Positions 53,026 through 63,032 of a stretch of DNA of 64,000 bases are shown piece after piece (position 1 is the stretch's first letter; every line of letters starts with the position of its first letter). The stretch comes from Neelides folsomi (lineage: Eukaryota > Arthropoda > Collembola > Neelipleona > Neelidae). The stretch is from contig JAQGBZ010000074.1 of the NCBI GenBank assembly GCA_034687125.1, positions 124,001-188,000 on the forward strand, in the 5' to 3' direction. The translations under genes and the position numbers were made by a program. A model generated the notes under the pieces. That model did no database searches and was not told the DNA's origin. It was given only the letters and a program-made list of their open reading frames with translations.

Positions 53026-53289
53026 CTGTCCAAGTAATGGTTCTCCGTTGACCTTTTTTCTCTAAAATGGTTTCAAGTAAATACTTAGCAATTCAATGTT
53101 AAAAAAACTTTTATGTTATTTGCCTTCGTTACCCTCTTTTCTGTTTTCTCAAATTAAATAAACATTATTTCATCATATTTAATTCAATAGATTTCTTGTA
53201 ATCATGCTTTTATAAGATATTTATGTCTTATCTGCGAGGAAAGAAGGTAATTTTAAAAAAAGGTCAACGGAGAACCATTACTTGGACAA
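53026..53289. mobile_element. 264-bp Tc1/mariner-type MITE, copy 1
   Basis: Bounded by TA (53024-53025 and 53290-53291). Terminal arms CCAAGTAATGGTTCTCCG and complement, followed by TTGACCTTTTTT. The interior is shared with the copy at 54227-54512, which lies in the opposite orientation (for example the TTGCCTTCGTTACCCTC segment). It is non-coding; the apparent frame at 53223-53411 crosses the element end. Confidence 0.8.
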
Positions 53290-53322
53290 TAAACGTAGGG
53301 GCTGATCTTGTTGCCATAAGCA

Positions 53323-53841
53323 TGACCATTTATAGCATCATTTCTACAGGGTGTCCCATTATGCACCCAGTTTTCTTAATAAGAACTTTTTTGTTTATTA
53401 ACGAATATTAATCAAAATTAAATGATAGACTCTTAATATATCAAGCTATAAATGACTAAACTTTATTTTGAGATTTGACCTCCGTTCACCTTAATGTAAC
53501 ACCATAACTAAATCTTCCACAGAGTCAACATGTTCCTATTGAGATGTGTAAAAATACGTGCAAGTTGCAGGTCGAAAGTGGCGCTGCATTAAGGTCAACG
53601 GATGTCAAATCTCAAAATAAAGTTTAGTCATTTATAGCTTGATATATTAAGAGTCTATCGTTTAATTTTGATGAATATTCGTTCATAAACAAAAAAGTTC
53701 TTCTTGATTAAGAAAACCGGGTACATAATGGGCCACCCTGTATGTTAAATAACAAAAATTTCTAATTAAATAATTCGAAATAATAATACAGCCCAGTTCA
53801 AATCTTGTTATTTAACATAGAAATGATGCTATAAATGGTCA
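53323..53841. repeat. palindromic element interrupted by a mariner-type MITE
   Basis: The right arm at 53805-53841 runs from TTGTTATTTAACATAG to ATAAATGGTCA. The left arm is split: its outer part is at 53323-53346 (TGACCATTTATAGC to TTTCTA) and its inner part (TGTTAAATAACAA) lies just after the MITE at 53347-53740. With the MITE and one TA removed the two parts join into a 37-base arm complementary to the right arm, so the MITE inserted at the TA inside an older hairpin element. Confidence 0.75.
53347..53740. mobile_element. 394-bp mariner-type MITE
   Basis: CAGGGTGTCCC...GGCCACCCTG ends with TA on both sides (53345-53346 and 53741-53742). Inverted arms of about 150 bases (left to about 53497, right from about 53588) share long matching stretches such as AAACTTTATTTTGAGATTTG, which implies little time since insertion compared with its neighbours. 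There is no transposase. Confidence 0.85.
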
Positions 53842-53849
53842 TACACCGA

Positions 53850-55536
53850 TGAGATTGTATATAAATTCATAGATTTTAATGAAATATCTGATAGTTTATT
53901 TACAAGTGTTTTTGTGAAGGGACGAACTAAATTGAAGATGATTCGCACCAGTTTCTTGAAATGTGCGTGTTTACCAAGTTTCCAGGGTGGAGTGAATTAA
54001 CTGTTAATCCATGAATTGACCAACGTCGGTTAAGTTCACAAGCAATTAAAACATGTTGTTGTAGGGATTCAATGAGTAGAAATATCTTCCTGTTTTTGGA
54101 GAAAGGTATTCATCGCCAATGTTTTCTCTTGTCATAAATGACATTCTAATAAAAATAAATATTAAATACTTTTGTATTATTAAAATAATAATTTAGAATA
54201 TCTAAAATTTTAATATCGCCTAAGTGCTGGCAAAGTCATATTTCTGTGTTGACCTTTTTTTAAAATTACCTTCTTTCCTCGCAGATAAGACATAAATATC
54301 TTATAAAAGCATGATTACAAGAAATCTATTGAATTAAATATGATGAAATAATGTTTATTTAATTTGAGAAAACAGAAAAGAGGGTAACGAAGGCAAATAA
54401 CATAAAAGTTTTTTTAACATTGATCATTGAATTGCCATGTGATTTTAGTAGTTGTAGTTACTTGAAGCCAATTTAGAGAAAAAAGGTCAACACAGAAATC
54501 TGATTATGCCAGTAAATGACTCAATTGTTTTAGGTTTTTATATTATTTAAAATACATACTATAAGTAAATATGCTATACCTGTGTGACTCGGAAGATACG
54601 AACAAACTCTCGGTGATTTTGATTAGAATAAAACATCCTTGAGCAAAGTAGCAAAGTAAAATTGACTTAGATGATTTATTTGGAATGTAGTTTCAATAGT
54701 TTCCCTGGATAACAGGAAGTCCATAAACACCAGCATTCAGAATTAAAATATTCAAACTCCTAAAATATTGTGAATAACTTGTGAAAATGTTATTTTAAGA
54801 TTGAAAATTTTAAATTTTATGAACGTGCTATCTTAAGAACATTTTATTTAATTCGCTACTTGTATTTGAGATTGACTTCAATTGCATAGTTCCTGACTGT
54901 TTGTAGGGATGAAAGAATTGATGACCCAAATGACAAATTCACTTTTGATTCCAGGTCTTACAATCTCGATTTTTTCAATGGCTTCTTTGGTTTTCTTCTC
55001 GTCTCTACAAGAAAAAATTACTTCACAGCCCATTAACGCCAATGATCTTGCAGTCTCAAATCGTATAAAAAATAAAAGAATAAAATTTATTTTAAATGTT
55101 TTGCAATAATTTATGGTATTTGAAATAAATTTAAAAATTTAATCACCAATTCCACAATTGGCCCCTGTAATTAAAGCTACTTGTTTTGAAAGGTCAATCC
55201 CTTGAAGAACTTTCAGTTTTCAGCGCTCTTCAATAAGCATTAAACAGTTTTTAAAGTCATAAAGGAATTTTTTGTTTCACGAGGAAATGCAAGGCGAGGA
55301 TCTGAATCTGTCACTTGAATAGAAACCGAATTCTCGTATGCTGTGTCTCCTCCTTCGTTTACTTTCATCGTCCATCCAAATGGGAGATCTAAAAAGGATT
55401 TTAAACATTTAATGCACATGTTTAGATTTTAAATTGGCATGTTTTTAAATGAAATGATTAAATACTAAAACCCTCAGAGACGATTTTTCTTTTTCCTGAA
55501 CCTGGATGTTCCCAATGTGTCAATTGTATGGAATGA
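53850..55536 (-). pseudogene. WWOX: decayed WWOX (WW-domain oxidoreductase) gene with introns retained
   Basis: Five exon-like blocks on the minus strand follow WWOX order. 55536-55472: end of the first WW domain (THWEHPGSGKRK). 55388-55147: the second WW domain (LPFGW...DPRLAF, same 34-residue length as human) running into the SDR nucleotide motif (TGANCGIG). 55062-54860: GFETARSLALMGCEVIFSC onward. 54759-54580: LNILILNAGVYGLP, ETTFQINHL and VSSESHR. 54145 to about 53850: YLSP, then NSLHPGNLVNTHISRNW and LVRPFTK. WWOX is normally a 414-aa tumour-suppressor dehydrogenase. Here stops and frame changes occur in the 55147-55388, 54860-55062, 54580-54759 and last blocks. One acceptor reads AC instead of AG (at 55063-55064), and the catalytic YxxxK region is lost (YNNMF). 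The first exon is not found. Retained introns rule out a retrocopy. A MITE (54227-54512) sits in the last intron. Confidence 0.8.
54227..54512. mobile_element. 286-bp Tc1/mariner-type MITE, copy 2
   Basis: Inverted termini CTGGCAAAGTCATATTTCTG and the complement of its right end, CTGGCATAATCAGATTTCTG, then GTTGACCTTTTTT. TA follows the right end (54513-54514); the left TA is degraded. It shares about 180 interior bases with the copy at 53026-53289 in inverted orientation, but the outermost termini differ. It lies in the former last intron of the WWOX pseudogene. Confidence 0.8.
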
Positions 55537-57023
55537 CTATAAAACATTATGTTATATAATAAAAATAATTAGATTGTATATTGTTTATTGACTTATTGTG
55601 TTTAAAGCAAAAAAAATTCGAATTTTTATTTAACCAAACAACGTAAACAAAATAGGGAATCAAAATTAAATGAATCAATTTAAAAAATTGACAAAAATGA
55701 TCTTTTTTGATTTGCCATTGCAGTACGCGCGTTTGAATTTAATTTTAGAACGCGAATTAGAATACGATGAACTAAAATTCTCAGATTGCCTTTTATATAT
55801 TAATGTTCCAATTTATTGAGCAGGAGCTTTAAAGAACTGTCGAGGGTTGTTGAGAAGTAGAAGTGACAGTGTTTTGAAATGATTCATGAGCAAATCACAA
55901 AATAAAATTTTAATTGATGAATACAGTATGGGTTATTACCCAGATAAATCCATTTATTTTTATAACAGGTAGAGATATTCACAGTATCATAAATTGGGAC
56001 ACTTGAATTTGATAAACCCGCAAATAATTTTCAATGAGACAATATTAATTATTATTTAGTTTTTAGGTTAGGTTTTATAGATATTAACATTATATTTAAA
56101 GCAAAATACGATTCTTAGGATTCTCTTTTATTATTCTTGTTTTATTTAACAAATTCTTTTAATTGATTATAAGCAATTCATTTAATTTATGGAGTCCTAT
56201 TAAGTCATTTTAATATAGTATAACGATATAAAATGTTCAGCTTACAAGAAAAGAGTAGATAATAATCACTCACAGACTTAGCAAATATAGGGAAATTAAG
56301 ACCATCATTAGGAATGATAAAATCAAAGGAATTGATTTCATCAATCCTAAAATTAAAGATCAAAGGAAAAATTTCAATTTCTTAAAAATCTTATAGGGCT
56401 TAACTAGGGAATTTCAACTTATCATAGGAGGAAAAGAATGCACCAAGGATTAATTTTTTAAAACAAATTTTAATTAAGCTTTAAATTTTTATAAGAAATT
56501 TACTTGATTTCTTCATTCCTAATGATTGTCTTATCCGTCAAATATATCTTAAGTCATTATACACTGTTACCTATATTAGTTCGAATAGTATATGGGCTAT
56601 ATACATAATAAACAAAATCAGTTAACTTTGTTGGAAATGCTTTTTTTAATTCCATTCAATTTATTCTTTAAAATAGATTATAAATACAGTATAAACTAGT
56701 CATTTTAATTTTAAAAATTAGACAATAATTTTATTTTAATTAATTCAAATATAAACAACATTTTTTCGGATAAGCCTAAGTTAGGTATAAATTCACTATT
56801 ATATATATTTATGCTAACTTTGCGGGTTTGGTGCGAGAAATAGATGTAATAGATCAAAGAATAGTTAAATATTTTAAAATCTACATAATAATTCTCCTCA
56901 AATATTCGACTTGAAATTAAACAGGAATCTTATGGTATATAAAATTAAAAAGCATAAAATAATTTAAAGCTTGATTCCGATAAGATTTTCCTTATTATTT
57001 ATATTCTTAATTAGAACAATTGT
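55537..57023. other. AT-rich gap between WWOX pseudogene and ataxin-1 homologue
   Basis: Very AT-rich. The missing first exon of WWOX would be expected here on the minus strand but was not found. The 3' UTR of the ataxin-1 homologue occupies the right end; TTTATT at 56660-56665 (AATAAA on the minus strand) is a possible poly(A) signal. One MITE is listed separately. Confidence 0.5.
56299..56531. mobile_element. 233-bp MITE with TA flanks
   Basis: The left terminus AGACCATCATTAGGAATGA and the complement of the right terminus, AGACAATCATTAGGAATGA, match over about 28 bases with few differences. TA lies at both borders (56297-56298 and 56532-56533). The AT-rich interior is non-coding. Confidence 0.65.
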
Positions 57024-60000
57024 TTAAGACTTGGTCTCAATCTTCTCTCCAGAAATGATAGCGGTTTGATCTGGCGGGGCCGACCATCGACGTCGTTTCG
57101 GACTGCATGGTCGATCGTTCTCATCCATCATTTTTTTAACCGACATGGGAGAAGGTGGAGGCAACATTTTGAAATCCGCTGTAATCGTCGGTGGCGGAAG
57201 TGAAAGGACCGCAGGCCGTTTCCTCTGAGTCTTTATGGCAGGCTTCATAGAATTGGAATTATTTGAACTCCCAGGGCTCGCTTTGTTCCCTTTGGGCGAC
57301 GAAAGAATTGATGAATTTTTCCTCCCTTTGGCTCCTTTCTCAACTCCTGTTGATTTGGGAATTCCCGCCGTTATCCCGCCGATGCTCCTCATGAGAGTAA
57401 TGCAAATGTCACCAACAGCCAATTGAGAACATTGGAGTTGCAGATTCTTCTCAGTGTTGAGGGGTGAGCTCGAGGACCAACCGCGTCCCAATATAAAAAA
57501 AGGTTGTTCAGGTGTTGCTTCAATGACAACCTGTGAAAAAATTAGAAAGTAATTAGAAAATGCTATATGACAAGTTTATTTGTTTTGTATTTAAACAATT
57601 TTCACAACTATAGCATGCCTCATTCACATTCAATCTTTACGTGAGTTTGAACAAACCGCTTAATTATTTCCAGCGATACGATTTTAGTTAAACGTTACTT
57701 TCAATTGTAGTATAGCATATGAAATGAATTATTTTATAATTTAGAATAGAATAGATTTAAAAAATAAAATTCTTAAACAAAGTTAAATTAACCGAATATA
57801 CTATAAGTTAAATGTTTAAAGATTGAAATTCTTTAAAAGATTTAATTCAAATCTTTTTCTTGTAAAGGCTTTTATATATTTTGAATTTATCTTTGCATTA
57901 ATACAACTAAAAGTAACAACAAATTAAATTCGTATCGCTGGAAATAATTACGCGGTTTGTTCAAACTCACGTAAAGATTAAATGTGAATGAGGTAAATTA
58001 CAAATTAGCGAGCATCTATAGGTTCGAAAAATCATATGTGCGGCCTAGGAAACGCTTGTGCAAGTTACCATGTAAGCCCCATCATGAGCATTTTCAATAT
58101 TATTTTAGCGGTTCATTCAAACTCATGGGTAAAGAAATTTAACTACATATCTAGGTATATAATATGATATATATTCAAATAATTAGGAAATTTTATAATT
58201 CTACCAATAATTAGTTTAATTATTCAGTTATGATATTACAGATAGTAATAAAATTGTACAAACCTGATGCTTTGGAGATCCAATGGACAGTGTGACTTTG
58301 CTTAAATTGATCCCATTATCAACGTGGATTGAGAGGACAGTGCAATGTACTATTCGAATTGAGTCAACCAAGGCGGCGGCTGCATTGTGAAAGTCCTCCG
58401 TACGGAGATCCTCCACAGGACGAAGTTCTCCAGAAGTGAGTTGAATGAGCGATCCCTTTTTGAATGCTTCAATAAATGGCATCTTCTCTACAGGTACTGG
58501 CCCGCTTGTTCCATTCTTGACAACCTTCAGTGAGCTCGGCGTTGTCGAAGCTGATGGTAAAAGCGGCGATGACGGGGCGAAAGTGGGAACCGACGGTTGT
58601 TTGAAACATCCGTTCTGAGGGTTAGTTCCACTTAGGTACTTGTTTGATTCTCCATTACTTTCCTTGTGGTTCATGGGAGGTGGAAGGGCAAAGTTCCACT
58701 CAATGCGAGGCCTTTTCGGAATCGGCGGTGGCAAATTTGACCCCGGAGAGAGAGAAACTACATATTTAGATCCAGGTGAACTCACCCTGTTCGAATCCAC
58801 AAGTATCCCCTGAGGCGGGTAGAGGCTTAGCAAACTCGGACTCCCCCGCCGTTCATTTGAGAAATTGGTTGGGCTTTGACTTCGATCGTTGGGTGTTTCC
58901 GGTGACCGGACCAAAATCCGATGTTTCAAACTTCCCTCTTTTCCAAAAGGAACTTTCCCCACTGCTCCCTCATTTCCCTCTTCTTTGATCTCAAATTCGT
59001 GGTTCAAATTTTCTTCAACATTGTTGTTTTTTTCTCTATTTGAATTTGACATTGAGAACCGCGGGACATGAGGCGGGTAGGTTCCAGATTTCAAATTAAT
59101 TTTTCCATTACCAATTACAAGATTACTACTACTTGAGCTTGATGTAACACAAATGGGATTGTTGGTGTAATTCACCCTAGGCAGTTGGCTATTTAGAAAA
59201 GCATGATTGTTCGTCACTTGCACGTAGTTGTTGTTCCGTGTGTAGCGCTCTTCAATCATTTTCTGCTGTTGAAATTTACCCGTCGGTACTGGTGGGCTTA
59301 AATGATGAAGATGCTGCGGCGGGGACAGGTGGGGCAAATAAGTTCCCACTCGGCTTGGTGGCGAGGGATCGCTCCTCATTGGCGACACCATTCCAGCCGT
59401 GAGATTTGAATGGAAATTTTCCAGGTACGAGGCCGCGGCCGCGGCTGAGTAGCTTGTAGAAAACAAATGCTGATGATATGGCATGGCTGCATAGAATCCA
59501 GGGCTCAAGCCATGACTATGTGGGGATGGTGGGGTCGGAATATGAAATCCCCCTCCGCCGGAGTATAATCGCGAAGAGGTCAAGCCGTCACCAACAGGGA
59601 TCTGGGCTGAGTAAGAATTTCCACTGTTACCAACAGGGCTCTGGGACTTAGGCGAGGCCGAAGAGCCGGGTGAGGGGCTCGAACAAGGAATCGGCATTGA
59701 AGAACGCCCGGAATAATTTGAACTACCTTCGGAAGGGTGGACCGAAGTATAGATAGGAGAATGGGCATCTTTTCGTGGGCTCCCTGACCCGTACAAGTGG
59801 TGATGCTGATTTTGCTGGTGTTGTTGGTGTAAATGATGTTGTTGGATTTGTTGCTGTTGCAATTGTTGTTGCTGGTGGTGATGTAAGTGATGCTTTTGAT
59901 GGGTGTAAGGAACTGAGCGGGTTTTGTGAATGCCGTTCATGTGCTGTTCTCCAGAGGTTCCATTTAAAATTGACCGCCGCTTCCCGCCGTCCGAAGCCAA

Positions 60001-60171
60001 AGGGCGGGATGATATAGGGAGGGAAGGGACTAAAAATTTCTGGGAATCGGCGGTCCGCCCAAGTCCCGTCATCCCTACGCTTGATTTGATGTGCGGGAGG
60101 GGGATGTGTGGGTGGGAGTGCTGGTTGCTCCCTCCGTTTAACGAACTCGTTGAGATCATTTCTTCATTCAC
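57024..60171 (-). CDS. ATXN1: ataxin-1 homologue (AXH domain)
   Basis: Two coding exons on the minus strand, 60171-58264 and 57530-57024, joined in phase 0 (CAG|GTTTGT donor, TTTTTCACAG acceptor), give 804 aa. A further acceptor at 60192-60193 implies a 5' UTR exon upstream. Parts: a Q/H-rich tract (91-125); a long disordered region rich in S, P and H; an AXH domain at about 566-682 (FKKGSLIQLTSGELRPVEDL ... QPFFILGRGWSSSSP ... QLAVGDICITL), as in human ATXN1; and a basic motif KRRRWSAPPD (781-790), equivalent to the human RKRRWSAPE that contains the NLS, phosphoserine 776, and the 14-3-3 and U2AF-like binding site. Ataxin-1 is a nuclear co-repressor that binds Capicua through AXH. Human ATXN1 and ATXN1L cannot be distinguished here, and a single invertebrate Atx-1 is expected. 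Confidence 0.92.
57531..58263 (-). other. intron of the ataxin-1 homologue
   Basis: 733-base phase-0 intron that splits the AXH domain. It is AT-rich and about half occupied by an inverted-repeat element (57618-57993), with a further arm fragment at 58109-58135. Confidence 0.85.
57618..57993. mobile_element. inverted-repeat MITE in the ataxin-1 intron
   Basis: The left arm (57618 to about 57690) and right arm (about 57921-57993) share CCTCATTCACATT, ATCTTTACGTGAGTTTGAAC, AAACCGC, and TTATTTCCAGCGATACGA in inverted order. The arms are about 73 bases at high identity, with an AT-rich centre of about 230 bases. A partial third arm copy lies at 58109-58135. No clear target duplication was found. 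Confidence 0.75.
59797..59901 (-). repeat. Q/H-coding low-complexity tract in ataxin-1 exon 1
   Basis: Codons 91-125 encode mostly glutamine and histidine with a few L, I and N (runs of four Q, interrupted by L, I and H). Codons are mixed CAA/CAG and CAC/CAT, so it is not a pure CAG repeat. Human ATXN1 also has a Q tract with His interruptions in its N-terminal half. Confidence 0.9.
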
Positions 60172-60193
60172 ACGACCAGCTATTTAAATTCCT

Positions 60194-62773
60194 GGAAAAT
60201 AAGAAAAGGTTTCGTTAGATCAATGGGTATTATATAATCATGTTTTTTTTCATAAAAAGCCGATCTCTATTTTATTTTAATTAATTTAAATTGTTCCAAT
60301 TTAATTCTTTCAATTAAATCTTTATGTAATATTAGCTAAAAGCTTTCCAGATTAAAGTTCATCCAATAATTATAATCTTCAACTACATGCAACTTTTTGT
60401 TATTGTGTATATTAGGTATATGTATAAGTGTCTCTACATACATTTGCCTGTTTGTGGTGTAGGAAGTGCCCTACTTTCACCTTGACATTTTCCTAAAAAT
60501 ACTTTTTTAGAGCTCATCACTTATGTAAGCAGAATACTTTGAAGAACACTCAACGGATTTATCCATTTATCTTTTCGCTCCTCCTCACTAAATTGAGCAT
60601 TAATCCGAGAAAAAACAATTGAAATATATTTACCTATATAATTAATTATCTTTACAATTAAATAATTAACTGTAGTTACTCGCTAATCCTACTGTTCAAC
60701 GACTAATTAATTAAATTAAAAATCTTACAATCAACTTTTTTACACGTGAATTCTATGTATATATGGTAGAAAATTAGGTTTTAATAATTAGGTAATAAGT
60801 CAATTCCATTTTGCTTAGAATTTAATTTTGACCGCATTTTTCCTGTTTGTGCATTTTCCTAGTTTTATTTTTAGTTCGATAAAAAAATTTATCTATTAAT
60901 TTATCTAGCTAATATCCCGGGGGTATAACTTGATTAAACCCAGCCCTTGTATATTGAAGGGGACTAATAAGAATAAGGATGAGGTTCGACCTGCGGAGGG
61001 ACATGAGATGCAAACGGGCAGTTTGCATTCGAGGCGACAATCTGCATCGGGGTCACCAAACTATCAACCCTGAAGAAGGGCTTCTTCATTATCACTTATC
61101 AATCACCCACCTTCTCCTGAGTCTCCGTACTTGATCCTTATTAGTCTCTTTCAATATAACATCTGTCTTGATTTATGTACTAATTCGAGATATTATGTTC
61201 ATTTGTTCAACTTACTTCAAAGTTATCATGTTGGATATGAAATAGGAGATTGGTTGTAAAACATTATTATAATGTGTATTTCTTATGAGTTTTTTTTCCA
61301 AAATATTCACATTGTAACTTTTATAATCATTACAAAAAAGAATGAGGATGAATGAGATTAAAGGGAGATAGTTCGTACTGTCCTCGCGTCAAGAAGTGAC
61401 TGAATGAAGAATCCAGTTTGAAAAATACTTCGTCTATTTTTATTGCTTCAATTCGTCACTTCGTTATCAGAATGGGAGGTCTTTGGAAGTACCACAGACG
61501 TTCTCTCTCGGACAATCTCCATCCCAGACACAATGTCCAAATACCAAAACTAAATATCCCACTTCATTAAATACCCAAATACTATACTATACTATACAAT
61601 GTTACAATGCCCACTCAAAATACACGTAGGTTATGTGTTTACAATATAAAAATAGAAGATTCTACTAAATAAATAAAGAATTACATAGATACCTATCAGT
61701 GTAATGTCACTAGTATAAATATTTGCAAAAGTATGTATCCAATATGTATAGGTACATACCTAGTTATTATGCAATAATTATGGTACATTCGTATAAGTAT
61801 ACCAATACAAAAAATAAATAAAGCATGAGTGTATGTTATATGTAAGTATGTATATATGTTAGTAATAATTAATTAGTAAGTAATGGTAGTTAGTACGAAA
61901 TGATAAAGATGAGTATTTAAATGACATTTTTATGGGATAAACCATGGAAGAATTAAAAGAGCGTAGATGGGAAAAATCATACAGATTCCTCTACAACAGA
62001 ACAGCACATCATTATATGAATACGATTCTATTCTCCTCAACAATTAATAGTTTTATATATTAGCTCCACATTGTCTCATCTATCCCAACCTTCCCAATGT
62101 AATCAAATATGTAGTTTGAACAATTTCTCGTTGCTTTAAATTGGCGATCATAACTATAAAATTAAGTGGAATACTTAAGCCCCAATATTTGTGGAAACCA
62201 TATTTATCACATGTGTCCATTAATATTATTGGTTGAATTATTAAAAAATATTAAAAAATGCTCAAACGGGGCAGGGATTGGTTTAGTAACCAAATGTATT
62301 AAATTAGCAAAAGCCCGCACCAGAGCACTTATTTAATATTTTCAATAATTATTTATACAACTATGGACCCTTGGACACGTAAAATGAAGTAGACTAATAA
62401 TTAAAAGTTACAAAATTGTCCCGAATTGTTAATTATCGTTAATACGGACTTTAATCTAAAAATGAACTCGGAAATGGGATATAAAATTTGATATCCCTTA
62501 ATCAAACTTATATAAATAGAGCGATATATTCTGAGCTATAGGAGGTAGAAGTTTTAAAAATCAACTTTGAGCTGGTTTACAAGAGCTTTGAAGAACTTTT
62601 GATTAATATTAATTCCGAAAGTACTTCAATCATCAAAATCTAACAAGTAATGTATTTGAATTTTTTTAAAATAGTGTACCAGAAACTTATTGTAGGAGGT
62701 AGACTGAAATACCTTTGTGTATATTGATCCTTAAGTTAATCCTTGAGGTTTAAAACAAAGGCATTTTATGCAA
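60194..62773. other. upstream region of the ataxin-1 homologue
   Basis: Mostly AT-rich intergenic sequence (60194-60910 probably contains the upstream 5' UTR intron of ataxin-1). Two GC-richer islands: about 60915-61160 and about 61320-61560. An AT-rich linker follows, with many TATGTA/TACATA words at 61590-61870. No coding region is supported. Confidence 0.5.
60915..61160. promoter_or_regulatory. compact GC-richer island upstream of ataxin-1
   Basis: A sharply bounded block in AT-rich surroundings, about 750-990 bases before the ataxin-1 start codon. It contains two perfect short hairpins: ATGCAAAC-5 bases-GTTTGCAT (61008-61028; the arm resembles the POU octamer) and GAAGAA-4 bases-TTCTTC (about 61074-61089). 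It could be the ataxin-1 promoter or first non-coding exon, or an enhancer. Confidence 0.35.
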
Positions 62774-62781
62774 TATAAAAG
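62774..62781 (+). promoter_or_regulatory. TATA box
   Basis: TATAAAAG followed by CGG. The next candidate start codons are 78 bases (62852) and 126 bases (62900) from the first base of the box, leaving room for a start site about 30 bases downstream. Supports a + strand promoter here. Confidence 0.45.
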
Positions 62782-62899
62782 CGGATTAGCAGATTAATTT
62801 ATACTTCAGGTCAACTGAAGCAGGTTCTTTATTCCTCAAACTAAACTTCAAATGGTCTTTAAAGAAAAATGTCTATTTCATTGCGATTTAAGCTACACA

Positions 62900-63032
62900 A
62901 TGTCTAGCCAGTCGAAATTGTCAAAAATTGATGATGAATTTGCTGAAAGCAACGGTGGCAAAATTGACCTCACTAAGATGCCTACAATTTGTTTATCTAA
63001 TTATTTTTCTGCTACAATGTTTGACAAGGAAG
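62900..63032 (+). CDS. probable first coding exon of an unrecognised gene
   Basis: ATG at 62900 has A at -3; an in-frame ATG at 62852 would add 16 residues. The exon encodes MSSQSKLSKIDDEF... through DLTKMPTICLSNYF to FDKE, where a strong donor GAAG|GTAAGGAT ends it in phase 1 (133 bases). If it is not spliced there, the frame continues to 63085 and ends RAHLWSP. The residue composition is protein-like, polar at first with an amphipathic end. I do not recognise the family. The rest of the gene would lie outside the window or in the following AT-rich DNA, where I could not find a next exon. Confidence 0.35.

Noticed and set aside
53223-53411. 62-codon plus-strand frame
   Set aside because: It runs across the ends of two MITEs and has no independent meaning.
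54909-55109. 66-codon plus-strand frame
   Set aside because: It is the antisense shadow of the WWOX-like exon on the minus strand, whose translation matches the SDR family.
58228-58263. continuation of the ataxin-1 frame past 58264 (VCTILLLSVIS)
   Set aside because: It reads into the intron. The donor at 58262-58263 and the match of the next exon to the second half of AXH show that splicing occurs here.
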